Shown here: positions 34,060 to 45,803 of the stretch, piece after piece | Layout: the number at the start of each line of letters is the position of its first letter | How positions within the stretch are numbered: the first letter of the stretch is position 1 | Source of the DNA: Zhengitettix transpicula | Taxonomy: Eukaryota; Arthropoda; Insecta; Orthoptera; Tetrigidae | DNA length: 64,000 nucleotides | Direction of reading: 5' to 3' | Assembly: GCA_037074705.1 (NCBI GenBank) | Contig: CM073596.1 | Location: 23,844,001-23,908,000, forward strand | Notes under the pieces: model-generated | What the model was told of the DNA's origin: nothing | Database searches by the model: none | The model's input: only the letters and a program-made list of their open reading frames with translations | Position numbers and translations under genes: made by a program

Positions 34060-34335
34060 ACACGCAAGAGCCACAAGAACCACACACCGCACAAATCAGG
34101 CGATGAACTCAAAAACAAAGATAACTTAATGCAAAGATCATTTTTGTATGGTATCAGCTTGTACTTTAATTATTTTGAATATAATTTTGGAATGGTGTCA
34201 ACATAAAAAATCTTAGGTTTCATAATGGTCCTACGTTCTTTGACACGAGTATCAAGTGATCTTTTAGTTCGCCCAAAGTAGCAGGAATAACAATCAGAGC
34301 AAGATGCTTGCTATAGTGCTTCCTTGTGGTTTCTT
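34060..34335 (-). mobile_element. Penelope-like element relic: GIY-YIG endonuclease part
   Basis: One minus frame reads SCSDCYSCYFGRTKRSLDTR then VKERR. This matches the PLE endonuclease start (Cys pair, Y-x-G-x-T with the usual R-S-L-x-T-R-x-K-E-H following). The usual GQT is GRT and the catalytic-region His is Arg. About 40 codons on there is a stop, and the expected SEM-x-H-I tail is missing, so the 3' part of the ORF is deleted. The 3' segment (34,044-34,112) is shared with 6,470-6,528 and 36,671-36,718 and probably belongs to the element's terminal repeat. Confidence 0.65.
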
Positions 34336-34827
34336 ATCAGGAAGCAAAGTGTATTATGAGCGATGTAATTGAAGGAAACTTACAATTTACAATGTAATTG
34401 GAGGAACTTACAATTAAAATTTTTGATATAGTCCGAAAAGCAGTAAATATGCCGTTTCGGCCACAACGTATGTGAAAATCGCACCGTAGAAATTTATTTT
34501 CATCTATTTTATTTAATCGTAAGTAATTTTATATAATTTTTTAAATAGTTGTATTATAAATTAAGAAGAGAAAAAATAACAAAGGTAAATGGTATAATAG
34601 GTTGGAAGTTTAGAATTCGTGTATTAAAATATTATAAATATTCCTTAATAAATCAGGGTCGGTTCTGACAGTAAAAGAATTTATTTTTCAGCGACTAAAA
34701 TAATTTTAATTGATATTGCGTGTTATTTTTACGCATCCAATTAGTTTTATTCGCTCATTGTATATAACATATTTCTTTGAAATTTTTATTATAACTCTGT
34801 ATATGGTGTCGTGTTAACGTGTTCCAG
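34336..34827. other. no feature seen
   Basis: AT-rich DNA upstream of the minus-strand PLE relic. No reverse-transcriptase part could be read. Confidence 0.4.
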
Positions 34828-35015
34828 AAAAGGAAAATTAGCGGCGTTCTCGTCTACTGTTATGATACGAGGCAGATTTCTTCCGTTTGTTTTTGGTGTA
34901 TGCGGGAAGCCGAGCATTTCTCTCACGAAGAGGTGTACAAATTGCAAGAGTGTCGTTACACTCTTGTGTCCCGAGACAATCGGACACCTGCGAGAGAAGT
35001 TGCGAGACAAAGAGG
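34828..35015 (+). CDS. candidate exon, unrecognised; all three + frames open
   Basis: A GC-richer island bounded by a possible acceptor (GTTCCAG ending 34,827) and a strong donor, AGAGG|GTGAGT (GT at 35,016). One frame gives KRKISGVLVYCYDTRQ... to ...PAREVARQRG; a second contains CTNC and TLLC cysteines. At least two + frames and one minus frame are open throughout, so the coding frame, if any, cannot be chosen from sequence alone. No domain is recognised. It may be a non-coding exon. Confidence 0.28.
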
Positions 35016-35707
35016 GTGAGTAACCTGCCTTACAAGGAAGCTTGTCCTGCTATACTTACTTGCTCGTAGTCCTAATAGACGCGACCTTGCCACGGAAACA
35101 GAGCTGCAGCCTCCACGATCCCGATATATCTACAACCTACTACAACTCATCCTCTTCGTATCGGATAAAATTCAGCTTAAACTCAGACGAACACAAAAAA
35201 AATGGTCTACGACTGGTCCTGTATAGAAGCTGATGAAGATAAATTCATTTTACAGTGATATAATAACAAAGATCTTGAGCAAAAATATGCGGAATTGCAA
35301 TATATATGTTAACGGATCAGTGGCCAGGCCAATTTTAGAATAAGGGGTAAACGTATAGGGGTCCATATAGAAATTAACACACCCTAGCGTCGTGTAATAT
35401 TCAGAAAAGGGCTGAAAAGTTTTTTCGGTGGTCGATTCGAGAACAATCCTCATGAGCATTTAGAACCACTAATTAAACACGCGAGGCTCTGCGCCCTATA
35501 CAAACCTTATACAGGTGAACTGACCTCGGCAGCACCCACTTACTTCTCTAAAAATGAACACAATTTCAAAATTAAAGAAAATTGCAACTAAAACATGTTG
35601 GAATATTTAATGAAAAATTTACGTCTGAATCAAAATTAATAATAAGAAAGAAAAGTTTTTGAGTTTTGTCAACTGACCAGTGCATTTGCGTCGTTTGAGG
35701 TTCTTCT
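35016..35707. other. no gene recognised
   Basis: Intermediate composition to about 35,250, then AT-rich. Minus-strand GTAAGTGGG at about 35,545 has no open exon before it. Confidence 0.4.
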
Positions 35708-35752
35708 GAGGAGCTGAAGAAATGGACAAGGATCCCAGAAACGTTGTTAGGT
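35708..35752 (+). ncRNA. hammerhead-like PLE motif
   Basis: CTGAAGA at 35,714-35,720, then GAAACGTTGTT starting 35,738. TGG and CCA can pair as a short helix II. No helix I pairing is evident. Probably a decayed or partial copy. Confidence 0.35.
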
Positions 35753-36639
35753 ATTTATATTATCACTTATTTCTTCTGTATTTGGGTATCTTTCTTATTA
35801 TCATGCTGGAAAATGTTCATTTGTAAATAGATCAATACGCTACCGGAATTCGTCGCCGGCAGAAATACTGTCGACTGATTAGCGATGAAGATGGCTTCCA
35901 AAAGGAATTTTATATATTGAATTTAGTGCAACTTTTAGATTGAATTAGTCACAAAAAATTATTATCCTACTTAAAAGATAATATTTAACAGACAGAAGGT
36001 TTCGCCCCTGATTGTGAACAATTACAATTACAATTCAATTATTTAATATAAGAAAATTTAGAATAATAAATTTCTAACGTGCTGTTTACCCCAAATATAT
36101 GTTTTGAATAGGATAATAATTTTTTTATGAACAATAAGCGGTTGTTTTAATATTTACTTTAAACTGGAGTCCGATTATTATTATTATCAGTTTTATTAAT
36201 TTTTATCTCAAAGTATTTAAAAGTACAAAAGCAGTTACCAAAATCAGTGAAGTGAAAAATAATAAAAAATTCTTAACAAATCATGAAAAAAGAAAAGTGA
36301 AATCCTTTTGAGTCCTCATTAGTTTTCAAGTTAAAAACTTTTAAAAGACGGTATAGTAATACAGTTCAGTGTAAATAATATACATTATACTTATAATTGT
36401 AATATGTTATACTGACTTTGTGCATACAGCTACCACCAGAAAAATACCCTATAGCAGATAAATAATACATAGGCTAACAATACAAATAAGTGAAGAAAAA
36501 ACAGAAATTTATTATGAAAATTTTTAAACATAAGTCTTGACGACCGTTTCAATTGACGTAAATTTTAGTTAAAAATAAATGATAAATTATATCTGAATAA
36601 GAAAGACAGCCAATACAGACAGAAAAGGTAATATCAATA
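35753..36639. other. no feature seen
   Basis: AT-rich DNA without open frames or repeats of note. Confidence 0.45.
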
Positions 36640-36718
36640 CCACACAGCATTTATGGGATCCTAGTCCCTTTCGTCAGGTGCTAATAAGAGCCTAGAGAAA
36701 CACAACTGCACAGGTCAG
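36640..36718 (-). mobile_element. PLE terminal fragment with degraded hammerhead-like motif (minus strand)
   Basis: The minus strand carries ACTGACCTGTGCAGTTGTG, AGGCTCTTA and GCACCTGACGAAAGGGAC, matching in order the segments at 34.05 kb and 6.48 kb. A perfect GGGA/TCCC stem occupies the helix II position. The GAAACGTT half reads TAAATGCT, so the core is mutated. Confidence 0.42.
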
Positions 36719-37084
36719 TTGACAACAGAGAATAATCCTTACAAATATAACAGAAACAGCATAAGAAATTATTCATTATACAATTGACACCTTAAAATTT
36801 GTACGGATTGTTATTCAATATATATATAGCTATAAATTAATTTCCATTGAGAAGAAATTCTAGTGATTGCGATTCTATATAATGATAAAGAAGGAAAACA
36901 TAGAACTTTAGAGTCAGCAGTATGAAAAGTAATTAAAAGATCAAAATTTCGTCGACCGATGCTGAATAACAAATTAGTAAATTTGTAGTATTTAAATTAA
37001 ATAAAAATATAAAATCAATTAATTCGGACCAAACTATGTAATATTTAATTTTTAATTGAAAATTTTTTTTAAAAATCTCTGCTT
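36719..37084. other. no feature seen
   Basis: AT-rich. A minus frame of 63 codons lacks support. Confidence 0.4.
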
Positions 37085-37160
37085 CGGTCGTGAGATATAG
37101 CAAGTCGTGTTGGGTAAGCAGCAAGGGGAAAGAGAGGATAGTGTGAAAGTAGTGGCGTCA
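37085..37160 (+). repeat. dispersed repeat family 2, partial copy
   Basis: GTCGTGAGATATAGCAAGTCGTG followed by GTAAGCAGCAAGGGGAAAG matches the start of the copies at 45,177 and 57,877. It ends before an eight-G run at 37,161. Confidence 0.5.
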
Positions 37161-40100
37161 AGGGGGGGGTATTCACTGAAATTCCACAGTTTGACGCAAA
37201 CCACGAGTAAGAAGCACATGTAGTCAATAAGTCTATAAACTTTCCCCCCCAATACTAAAAATATTTAGCCAAAATTTCTAGATGAATGCTCATTCTGTAG
37301 GGCATCTGACGGAATTAGTTTCGGAACAATAAATTTTAAAGTATTAAGAATAAATATTGGAATTTTTGTATAAAATAAACAACTCTTGAAGCTTTCATAA
37401 TAATAAGAAAGTCGTCGCACTGTCGTCCCCATCCGCATATTGTTAAAGATTAGTTATTTTATGAAAACACGCAAGGAATCCGCTGCCGTATAACACTGAA
37501 ATTGTAATTACGCTACGCACGTCCGGATTAATGAGTTGCTGTCTTGCGAGACCCATGAATTATCTTTTATTGATCGCGCGTCTTAACTACTTTCCAGAGT
37601 AATTTTCACCCCCTCCCCTTTTTAAGAGAGGGTTGCTTGAGTGACTCAACTAAGCGCGTAACTACTAAGTTAATATTAATCAACAATCCCTTCCCTTTCA
37701 CCCGCTGCAGTGCACGTACTTCTGATTAAATTACCTCCAAAGAAAAGAAAAAAATTAAACTCAACGTTTATGAGACATTTTGAAAAATATTGGAATTAAC
37801 CTGAGGCAGAATATTCCAAGATGGCTCCTGTTATCAATTTCCTGAGCTAAATACCTGTTTTGCAGAAGGAAGGGGGGGGGGGTGATTGAAAACACACACT
37901 CCCCTACCAACCCACCCCTCTGGTGCTGTTTCAAAATTGACGTAATCCTTGGATCTTATTTACATGTAAATTCAACAAATTACCATTACAGTGTGCACGA
38001 TTAATGGCGTCGGAGAGCCATTAATAACAGATAATCCCAACAAGGATCGTAATTATTAATCAACTACTATAATATTCATATGTAAATTCTTATTATTATT
38101 ACACTAATTTTTGTTAAACGAAATTAAATACTTTGCCTACATTATTCCGGCGAATACTCAAGTTTAAGGACAAGTAGGAACTTGAGTGATAGCGTTCTCT
38201 AGAAATAAATAAAAATAAATCTGAGAAAACAAACAAAAAACAGAAATTAATATGGAGTGTTGAAAAGTCAAGGAAAATAAAAAAATGTTATTAAGCAACG
38301 ATTTTGTGGATATGTATTTTATTTAAGCGGAGGCTAAATTATATTTCACGAGCAATTTACGAGCATGATATTTCAATTTACATATACTTTCTTTCTCAAT
38401 TTTATTTGAATCTTTCACTCTTTTTGAACTTAAATGAAAATCCTGTCATTGATTTCTAACCCCGAAATCTATTAATTTAATGTACCATTTTTTAATACAT
38501 TCATTTTTCTTAATAAAATACATAAAAAACTTTTATATTTATGATTAAAAATGAATAAAATTGTTGTGTTTTATAAATATGCGAATGCTGTGGAGGATTG
38601 TAGGGTTTTAAATCCCTATTTTTATATTATTCTATAGGAAAGTTTAATTATAATTAAGTTTTAGTGAAAATTAGAATATTTATCCAGTGTATTAAATAAA
38701 ATTCTTTCAGTGGAGTAGCAAATTAAAACATAACTAATCTACTGTGTTCTTATTGGTTTAGTTGATTTTATTTCCGAAGAGGTCCAAATCTCTGATCGAA
38801 ACATCGTGCCGTAAAAATGAAGCATTTGTAAATTGTATTTTTTCAATGAATTTGTTATATAATTAATTACATTAAACGGAAAACGGTGTTAGAATTCTTC
38901 ATAAAAATAAAAAATGAAGCACACGTGAAAGTAAAAACCTAAAGAGACAAAAACATATTTAAAATAATTCTGCTTAAGATTAATTATTATATTCACCAGA
39001 TGAAGTCACAAATTAGTGATAAAACGTGGTATTTTTCTATTTACTATTTGTATTGATTTCAATGTTAACGTAGCCACTGATGTAAATATTTATTGGCTAT
39101 TTATTTATGTTATGAAACGTCAGGAAAGATATAAATTTTTAAGAGTGGTTAACGTTTGTAATCGACTCTTGCTTCGGTTAGTCTTTTGTTACAACAGCTT
39201 TTATAGTGAATCATTAACCGATATATATATTTTTCGTAGCACGAATCGCGACAAGTCGGTGCCAGAACGCACGTGTAAACATCGAAAAAAAAATCGTATC
39301 GATGCAGTTCTCTGTTCGATTAACTTTAATTGCGTATTGAACATCTCTGATGCGACGTGAATTCGTTAGTCTTTCATTGATGTCGCTGCGAGGCTCTCGA
39401 AAGACCGTTTGATGGACTGGATTTATTGGGCCCTCACTCACAAGATATATAGACGTGTTTATCGTGCTGAGCGTAACTAATCTCGAAATATATGCGTGGC
39501 CACGTCGGCCTGTCTACTTCAGACCCTTACCCTTCCTCAACCTCAGCTTCATCAAACTCGGTCCAGCCAAATATCAACCAATATTTACGAATCACGAAAT
39601 AAACCAAATTAATTCCTTCCCGTTTAATGTAAACTTTAGAATTAAATAAAAATTTATTCTAACTAAAACCGCAGCACAGATTTAGAGACGTATAGTAAAG
39701 TGATTCAATTCCATATTTTCTCTCTCGGTTTTCGTCATTAGCTTACAGTACTGAAGCAGTATCCATGGATAGATGTTTCCGTGACTTCTCAAATCACTTT
39801 CAATATAAATAATATTATAAAATTCTCATAACTGATATTTAATGTGGTATGTACATATTACACCCCATGGTCAGCGAATATTAAAATATATTTTAATAAA
39901 CTTCAAGTCTCTGGAATAACCACTGTAAAACAAATTTTAACGATACTTTTCAATTTTTACATTTATATAATTTAAATATTTTATTTTAACGTGTTTTTGA
40001 ATAAGATATAATTAACAAGTAATAATTTTTATATTTCTATATTTTTATTCAATCTTAAATTAATAAAGTATAAGTAAAACCATCCATATTTTGTTCCGTT

Positions 40101-41569
40101 ACCGTAAAAACCTAACGACTAATATTCATAACCAGACGTTAATAACATGAAGACAAACCTTTCAGTCAAACCATAGCGAAAGTTTTACAGTAACATTGTG
40201 TCGTTTAATAATGTTTTTAATATTATTAAAAATATCAAAAATTTCGTTAATTATATTAATTATATAAATCCAATTTTTAAATTTTTAGTCTACTTTCACT
40301 AATGTCCAGTAAATAATTCGATACAATCATTCAAATTATCAAGATATTTCTTCCCGTCCCTTCCATTTTAATTTTTTCATTTTTGTGACTGTTTTAAAAC
40401 CAAAAATATATAACCTAAAATGAATTTATTAAAAATATTTTTATATATATTACGGAATTATAAAAATGATGCGGATAAAATATAAACATAATAAATATTT
40501 TTTGTCGTTATAAAATAAAACTTTACATTTAATTTGATGTGGTTGAGATATTTTCGCTTTATTAAGTTACCAACAAGTAAAACTTGGTTTAAATTGCTTC
40601 TGTATTTTTTACCACGTTCAAGTAAAATATTTAAAATAGAATGTAAAATTGTAATAATATATTTAATTTATAAGTTTTGTGCTTTAGTTTACTCAAGGAA
40701 GTAGATCCACGCTTCTAAAATTTATTTCCTATAGTGGCATCAATTCGGAGTTAATATTTTTCAGATGTTCCATCACTCAGACACGAAACCTCTAAATTCA
40801 TGGGTTGAGAACTTCTGCGGCCGTGTAACTTTGAACAGAATTATTTGCTTCACTTTTTCATTCCAATTAACAAGTCCCTGAGCGTTCAAAATTTAGATGT
40901 ACTTTTTCTAATGTTAGGTTTCAGATGCATTGTCCACATTACAGCTTTGAAACTCTTCTTTTCGATTTTTTTGTTCTATACACGGTGTTATTTATTAGTC
41001 GTTATTTTAGTGCGAAAATTAATTTAAAAATTTCTAAAATACTTAATTTGGAAAACCAGAATGTTGCCATAATCATCTGTCCAAAATATTTTTTACAATT
41101 AAAAAAACAGTTTCAATTCAACAAGAATAGTTGACAACATTGATTCTCAATTATAAAAATTACCATTGTAATTTATTAACTATACAAACCTTCAATAAAT
41201 CCCATTAATCTGAATTGTCGTTAAAAAATACATTGTTGAATGTTGGTATAATTCTTTTTTTTAAGTAATTATGATTAACATATAATTTAGTAATGCGTCT
41301 AGTGACCTAATAGTAATTATGCAAGTTAAATAAACTTTGAAAAAATTGCGATTGATAAAAATTATGCTAGTTGAATAAAAATACATCAATAAAACAATTT
41401 AAAATTATTGAAGGACGGCTACTCTGTTCTTTAATTCCAAATCGTGAAATTTTATGTTTAGCATCAGAGAGAATATGGTACAGAAAATGAATTTAATGTA
41501 CCGGAGACCTATTAGGCCATGCATTGGAGGAATAACAACAGGTTGGAAATATTCTTAAGCATATTGTAT
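37161..41569. other. no gene recognised; two hammerhead-like motifs and two poly-G runs
   Basis: Poly-G tracts lie at about 37,161 and 37,871. Hammerhead-like copies lie at 38,768-38,812 (CCGAAGA core with one change; helix II GGTC/GATC pairs) and 38,991-39,034 (CAGATGA, then TAAAACGTGG). 39,016-39,360 has a + frame of 114 codons (first codon ATT-type region, internal ATG) with no domain. All other frames are short. The interval is mostly AT-rich. Confidence 0.42.
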
Positions 41570-41692
41570 GAACTTGGATTTGCTGGATGTAATGCTGATG
41601 ACCAGAGCAATCTGTAAGATTGCGGGATCTTTGAGGTGATTCATCTCAGAGACCAGGTCACTGGCAGGCTACCGCAGACATTTCCGTCGAGG
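41570..41692 (+). repeat. local direct repeat, copy 1
   Basis: Runs from GAACTTGGATTTGCTGGAT through ATCTCAGAGACCAGGTCACT to TTTCCGTCGA. Copy 2 is about 910 bp downstream, same orientation. Confidence 0.8.
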
Positions 41693-42479
41693 CTATTCGT
41701 GCCCGCCGAGTCAGTGGTTTGAACCCGGTCCGATCCGCGCGTTCATGACGTCACTGAGTCAACTGCTAATTTTGCGGGTCGCCTTTATTTCAGACGCGGT
41801 TAACTGGCTCCAAACAGGGTGCGAATAAGCGCCACGTGTCCCGTTGTGTGTGCCATTTATGCGCCAAGACGGTCACGGCGCCAATGCGTCACCAATCTAT
41901 GCACTTTACTGCACGTGTTCGTTCTGCTTTTCCTTTCCTGCTTACTCAGCTGACTTCAAGAAGACCCGTGGGGGAGCCGAGATCTACGAGCTGATCTCTG
42001 CAGCGACACTTCTTATGAAAAAACCACCTCGTGTTACACGACGAGACCTTTGGAAAGCGTCATAGTTCAGGGAAGGTTATACTCGTACTAGTCTTCTTTG
42101 TTCTTGGTGGAGTCATAACCGGTTGAATACTCCAGCCTTGCGGTTTCCTATCGTTAATCGCAAAGATCCACTACATTAGTTACGCTTTCCCTTTATAGCT
42201 CACTCATACATTCGTCTATTCCTGCTGAATTTTCACAATCTCAGCTGATTATTCATTTATCTCACCAACGAAATATTCTCTCACTCGATGTCATAGTACC
42301 AACGTACGTTGATAATAAAATTTTCTTTTGACATGGTGTCTATAACACCAGGATGTCCTGAATTTCGGAACAGCCAGTCCTCTACCAATTTTTAACTCAT
42401 AAATAATATTACTTTTCAGACTCAAGGGAATTTAATACTATTCTTACTCGAATCTCTTATTAACTTTCAGATGAATCAC
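41693..42479. other. GC-richer stretch, no gene recognised
   Basis: 41,700-42,080 is GC-rich with an isolated TGACGTCA at 41,746-41,753 and an open + frame (41,844-42,065, 73 codons) that lacks ATG at its start and has no donor. 42,080-42,480 is AT-rich and empty. Confidence 0.4.
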
Positions 42480-42608
42480 GAACTTGGACTTGCTGGATAG
42501 TGCTGATGATCAGCACTGATACATCAGTGTCAGAGTAAGATGAAGGATCATCGGTGATCATCTCAGAGACCAGGTCACTTGAAGGCTACCTCAGACACTT
42601 CCGTCGAT
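42480..42608 (+). repeat. local direct repeat, copy 2
   Basis: Matches 41,570-41,692, including the block ATCTCAGAGACCAGGTCACT and GGCTACC.CAGACA.TTCCGTCGA, with a different, locally palindromic middle (GTGCTGATGATCAGCAC). Confidence 0.8.
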
Positions 42609-43734
42609 AATAATATAAATTTTCAAGATCCTCTACTTATTATCTGGTGTCATTTTATGCACTAACCAGTTTTCGGTTTTATCCGCATCGATTTCTAATA
42701 ATACCAAAGCTCTATCAGTGCCAGTGGACAAGAAACCTACTCAAGTGTCACAGTGTGACAGGTATTGTGTTTAAGTAAAGAAGAATAATTATTTTCGGGG
42801 AGACTGCAGCACTGTAAGGATCAGCTGACCTCGTACACATAAATGTCGGAAAGATAGTCCGTCAGATCTGTTTTTGGGTACGTGAAGCAGCATATATAAA
42901 TTTTGTAACATAAGGGAGCAAATAGTTGTAATGATGGAGGCACCGCGTGTTGATGTTAATTGGAAGAAATTAAAGTGAATTAAAACAAGTTGTTGGAGGA
43001 GACACATGGCGTCCTTTATAGCGGTAGATCGAGGGACAACTCTCGGAACAACGAGTAAACAGGTTGTGTCTGCCAAATATCAGAACTTCTAATATATTAT
43101 AATAAGGAATATTGACGGATGAAGATATAGTAAAGTGAAAATAATTGTAGCAAAATAAAATTATAATTGTAAAATAAAGAACATTACAGGATGTTAAAAT
43201 CACAATTCTTCAACTTAAAAAATTTTAATATTCATGTGACATTTATGCCGAATTTATAAAACTTAATGCCAATACATTTTATGATTGAGACAATATTGCG
43301 GAATTTTAAATAACAGATTATCTTTACACTGGCTGGTAACTAATTTGAATTCAAGATCTAAAATAAAATATTGGGTTAAAATATGATGCAAAATATTTAA
43401 AAACATTATTTTAAACCCGATACAATTTTTTACGAAAATCTGTAGAATATTAATTATGACTCTTCATTACAATTTGACGATCACAATATGTTTATGTTTT
43501 GCTTTGCCATTTACAACTCGTAGCCCACGAACAGAGTTGTATTTTTTTTTTAATAAAAATTGCGACAAAAATTTTATCCTAAGATTATTTGTTGGTTTCA
43601 CATAGTTACAGTATATACAAATTTAAAATATGTACATAATTTACATGGGGACAATTCCGCAATTAACTTAAATTTTGCAATATTTTGCATCTTTATTTGT
43701 CTGAGGGGCACACAATGTTGGGTTATGAGGATTC
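42609..43734. other. no gene recognised
   Basis: Two overlapping minus frames (42,789-43,203) in mixed-composition DNA lack domains and splice support. Confidence 0.4.
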
Positions 43735-44030
43735 AGTGGTGACGTGGAGTTTGATGAGTTGGGTAGATGTGATGGGTAGTTTGGTAGATGTGATGATAGG
43801 GTGGGTTAGGAGGTGCCTGAGTGTTCTGGGAGAAGGACGAGGTCGATAGGGTGTTTGCTTTTGAGGCGACGTGAGTGTAGTAGTGGAGGAGGATTGCTAT
43901 GGAATTGCTGAATCGTGGTGTGAGGATAGTTGAAGGTGCTTTTGATTAGTGAGGTTACGGATTTGGTGAGTAAGGTGTTGACTTTGGGAAGTTTAAAGTC
44001 GTTGTTGTTGAGAACAGAGTAGTAACAGTT
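43735..44030 (-). other. strongly G/T-skewed segment with an open minus frame
   Basis: The + strand is almost all G, T and A for about 290 bases (C is rare), with repeated GATGTGATG and GGTAGTTTGG-like blocks at 43,760-43,800. The minus strand is correspondingly C/A-rich and has a frame of about 75 codons without ATG (YSVLNNNDFKLPKVN..., Pro/His/Ser-rich) ending at a stop near 43,818. Strand-skewed DNA avoids stop codons on the C/A strand, which could explain the open frame by itself. It could otherwise be a retroelement fragment; I cannot name it. Confidence 0.4.
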
Positions 44031-44813
44031 TTAAATAAATTATTTTGTAGAAATACGAGACTTTTTATGATTCGTATTCGTACCAGTATCCGATACAATC
44101 ATTGAAATTACAAACCTTTAAATTTAACATTAAAGAAGACCCCAATTAGAGTGTCTCAACGTTTTGTTCGTTAAGTTAGTGACTCACAAGACGGCTGTCC
44201 ATTTGAGAGACCTGTTTACGACTTGTCCAAGTTGGTGTATTGGGATGATTGTTTGGTCATACCGTACGTAGTCGGGTCAATGTCCCTGAGCTGGCGGAAG
44301 CCCTAGCTACTATCAGTGGGAGGGAGTTCCGCTTCCGGGCCCAGGAAACGCGTATCGCGACTTACTTGCTGTAAGCTTATTGCTAATTGGCGGAGCGCCC
44401 GCCCACGCAGTCTGACTCGCACTGTTCAGTGGCGGCTGCGAATCCCCTCGCCGAAGAGGAGTCCTTGGGTATTTTATGAGAGAATTGATTCAAACATATG
44501 TCCACGTCAATCAGTCCGGTAACAACAAGACCATAAAAGTTCTCCAGAGAACATCTACAGCCGATATGAATACCTCCTTCCTCAATAGAAGACGAAGGAA
44601 ATTAATAACTAAAACAAAAACTCCAAATTGATGTATCGCAACGTCAATGCGTACTTTTATACAACATTTACACTGTAAATAATAAAAATGTTTATGGCCG
44701 AGGCCAATGCAACGTCTTTAAAAGGAACACCGGAGAAAAGTAAACAGCAAATCCTTCAGTTTTAAAAAAAATTAAAATGTAGATTTTCATTATCATTTTT
44801 GTCAAACGAATGG
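44031..44813. other. no gene recognised
   Basis: 44,160-44,560 is GC-richer with an arginine-rich open frame (44,316-44,522) of the kind GC-rich noncoding DNA produces. No splice sites or domain are evident. Confidence 0.4.
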
Positions 44814-44876
44814 AATATTAGTTGACAAAAGTAAAAAAAACAATATTAGTTGACAAAAGTAAAAAAAACAATATTA
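44814..44876 (+). repeat. 28-bp tandem repeat, 2.25 copies
   Basis: Unit AATATTAGTTGACAAAAG followed by TAAAAAAAAC occupies 44,814-44,841 and 44,842-44,869 without differences, then seven more bases of a third unit. Confidence 0.95.
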
Positions 44877-45176
44877 CCTTCGATAACCAAAGAGAGTAGA
44901 TAATCATGTTCGCGATAATAATGGTTTTAGAAAAATACAGCGATGTCGGTATGTAAATGAGACAATTTAGATAGATTAAAAAGGTTTACTTTTACGAAGA
45001 GATTTGTATAGGACAGAATGTGACGTCGTGTCACTTCTGTAAGTAAGTTATTTGCTTTTTTCCCATGTTTCAGTATGTCGTTGTCAACTGATCTCAACAC
45101 GGACCCGTTAATTAATGACAAAAATATCGCCTGATAGCAGTACAACATTTATTTTCCCTGTTCTTAAAATGTATAA
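44877..45176. other. no feature seen
   Basis: AT-rich with a 73-codon minus frame that lacks support. Confidence 0.4.
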
Positions 45177-45521
45177 GTCTTGAGATGTAGCAAGTCGTAT
45201 GAAATGCGCAACAGGAGAAGGGAGAAGATGAAGGGGATTATTGTCAGAGAGATCCCAAGTCTTGGAGGCAGGCTGGTGTAACGTTTCTATCAGTCTTAAA
45301 AAATTTAATTATATTTTTACGAAAGGCCTTATTATCTCACCCTGTACTTATCAACCCTTAACATTTACGGATAATTTTTTGGCGTACAACGTATCCTGAA
45401 ATGAACACGATATATTTCGTTACGTCAATGTTTTCATAGAATAGTTTTTACATTACCAAATTCCCGTAACAAAGGTTCTTCTTAAACTGAGCTCCGGTCT
45501 ATCCTCACTAAAACCCCAGGT
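45177..45521 (+). mobile_element. dispersed repeat family 2, long copy 1
   Basis: It starts TGAGATGTAGCAAGTCGTATG and a purine-rich AGGAGAAGGGAGAAGATGAA block, later CTGTACTTATC, AACATTTACGGATAA, ATCCTGAAATGAA, CGTCAATGTTTTCA, CGTAACAAAGGTTC and ACTAAAACCCCAG. The blocks occur in the same order at 57,877-58,162. No coding capacity is evident, so it may be a non-autonomous element or a terminal region of a larger one. Confidence 0.75.
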
Positions 45522-45803
45522 CAGTGGACGACTGCGCATCGTGTCTCTCCGGTATACATGCAGTGATAAATGAGTATATGTACGCCCTAATAAAAGGAAG
45601 AAATAATGAGCAAATGTGTTCATAAAATGTAATTTTGTTAACTCTATAAATTGGGTAGAGATGGGGGAAATCTATATTTGACTTAATTAACAAATTAGAG
45701 ATGTTTCGAATTGAAAATATTCAAATTGGCTTATTTTCCCCTTCCAATCATTTTGAGTGATCGGATACTTAGTGACATATATTTGAACTCATTACTCATT
45801 CAG
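45522..45803. other. no feature seen
   Basis: A 61-codon minus frame without support. AT-rich towards the right. Confidence 0.4.

Noticed and set aside
39016..39441. 114-codon + frame and 75-codon minus frame
   Set aside because: No start context, domain or splice sites. Expected by chance at this scale.
41700..41730. GTTTGAACCCGGTCC as part of a tRNA T-arm
   Set aside because: No matching acceptor, D-arm or anticodon arm at the right distance. No tRNA or rRNA gene was found anywhere in the window by eye.
42300..42330. TYVDNKIF as a reverse-transcriptase YVDD motif
   Set aside because: The second Asp is missing and the neighbouring sequence shows no RT blocks in any frame.
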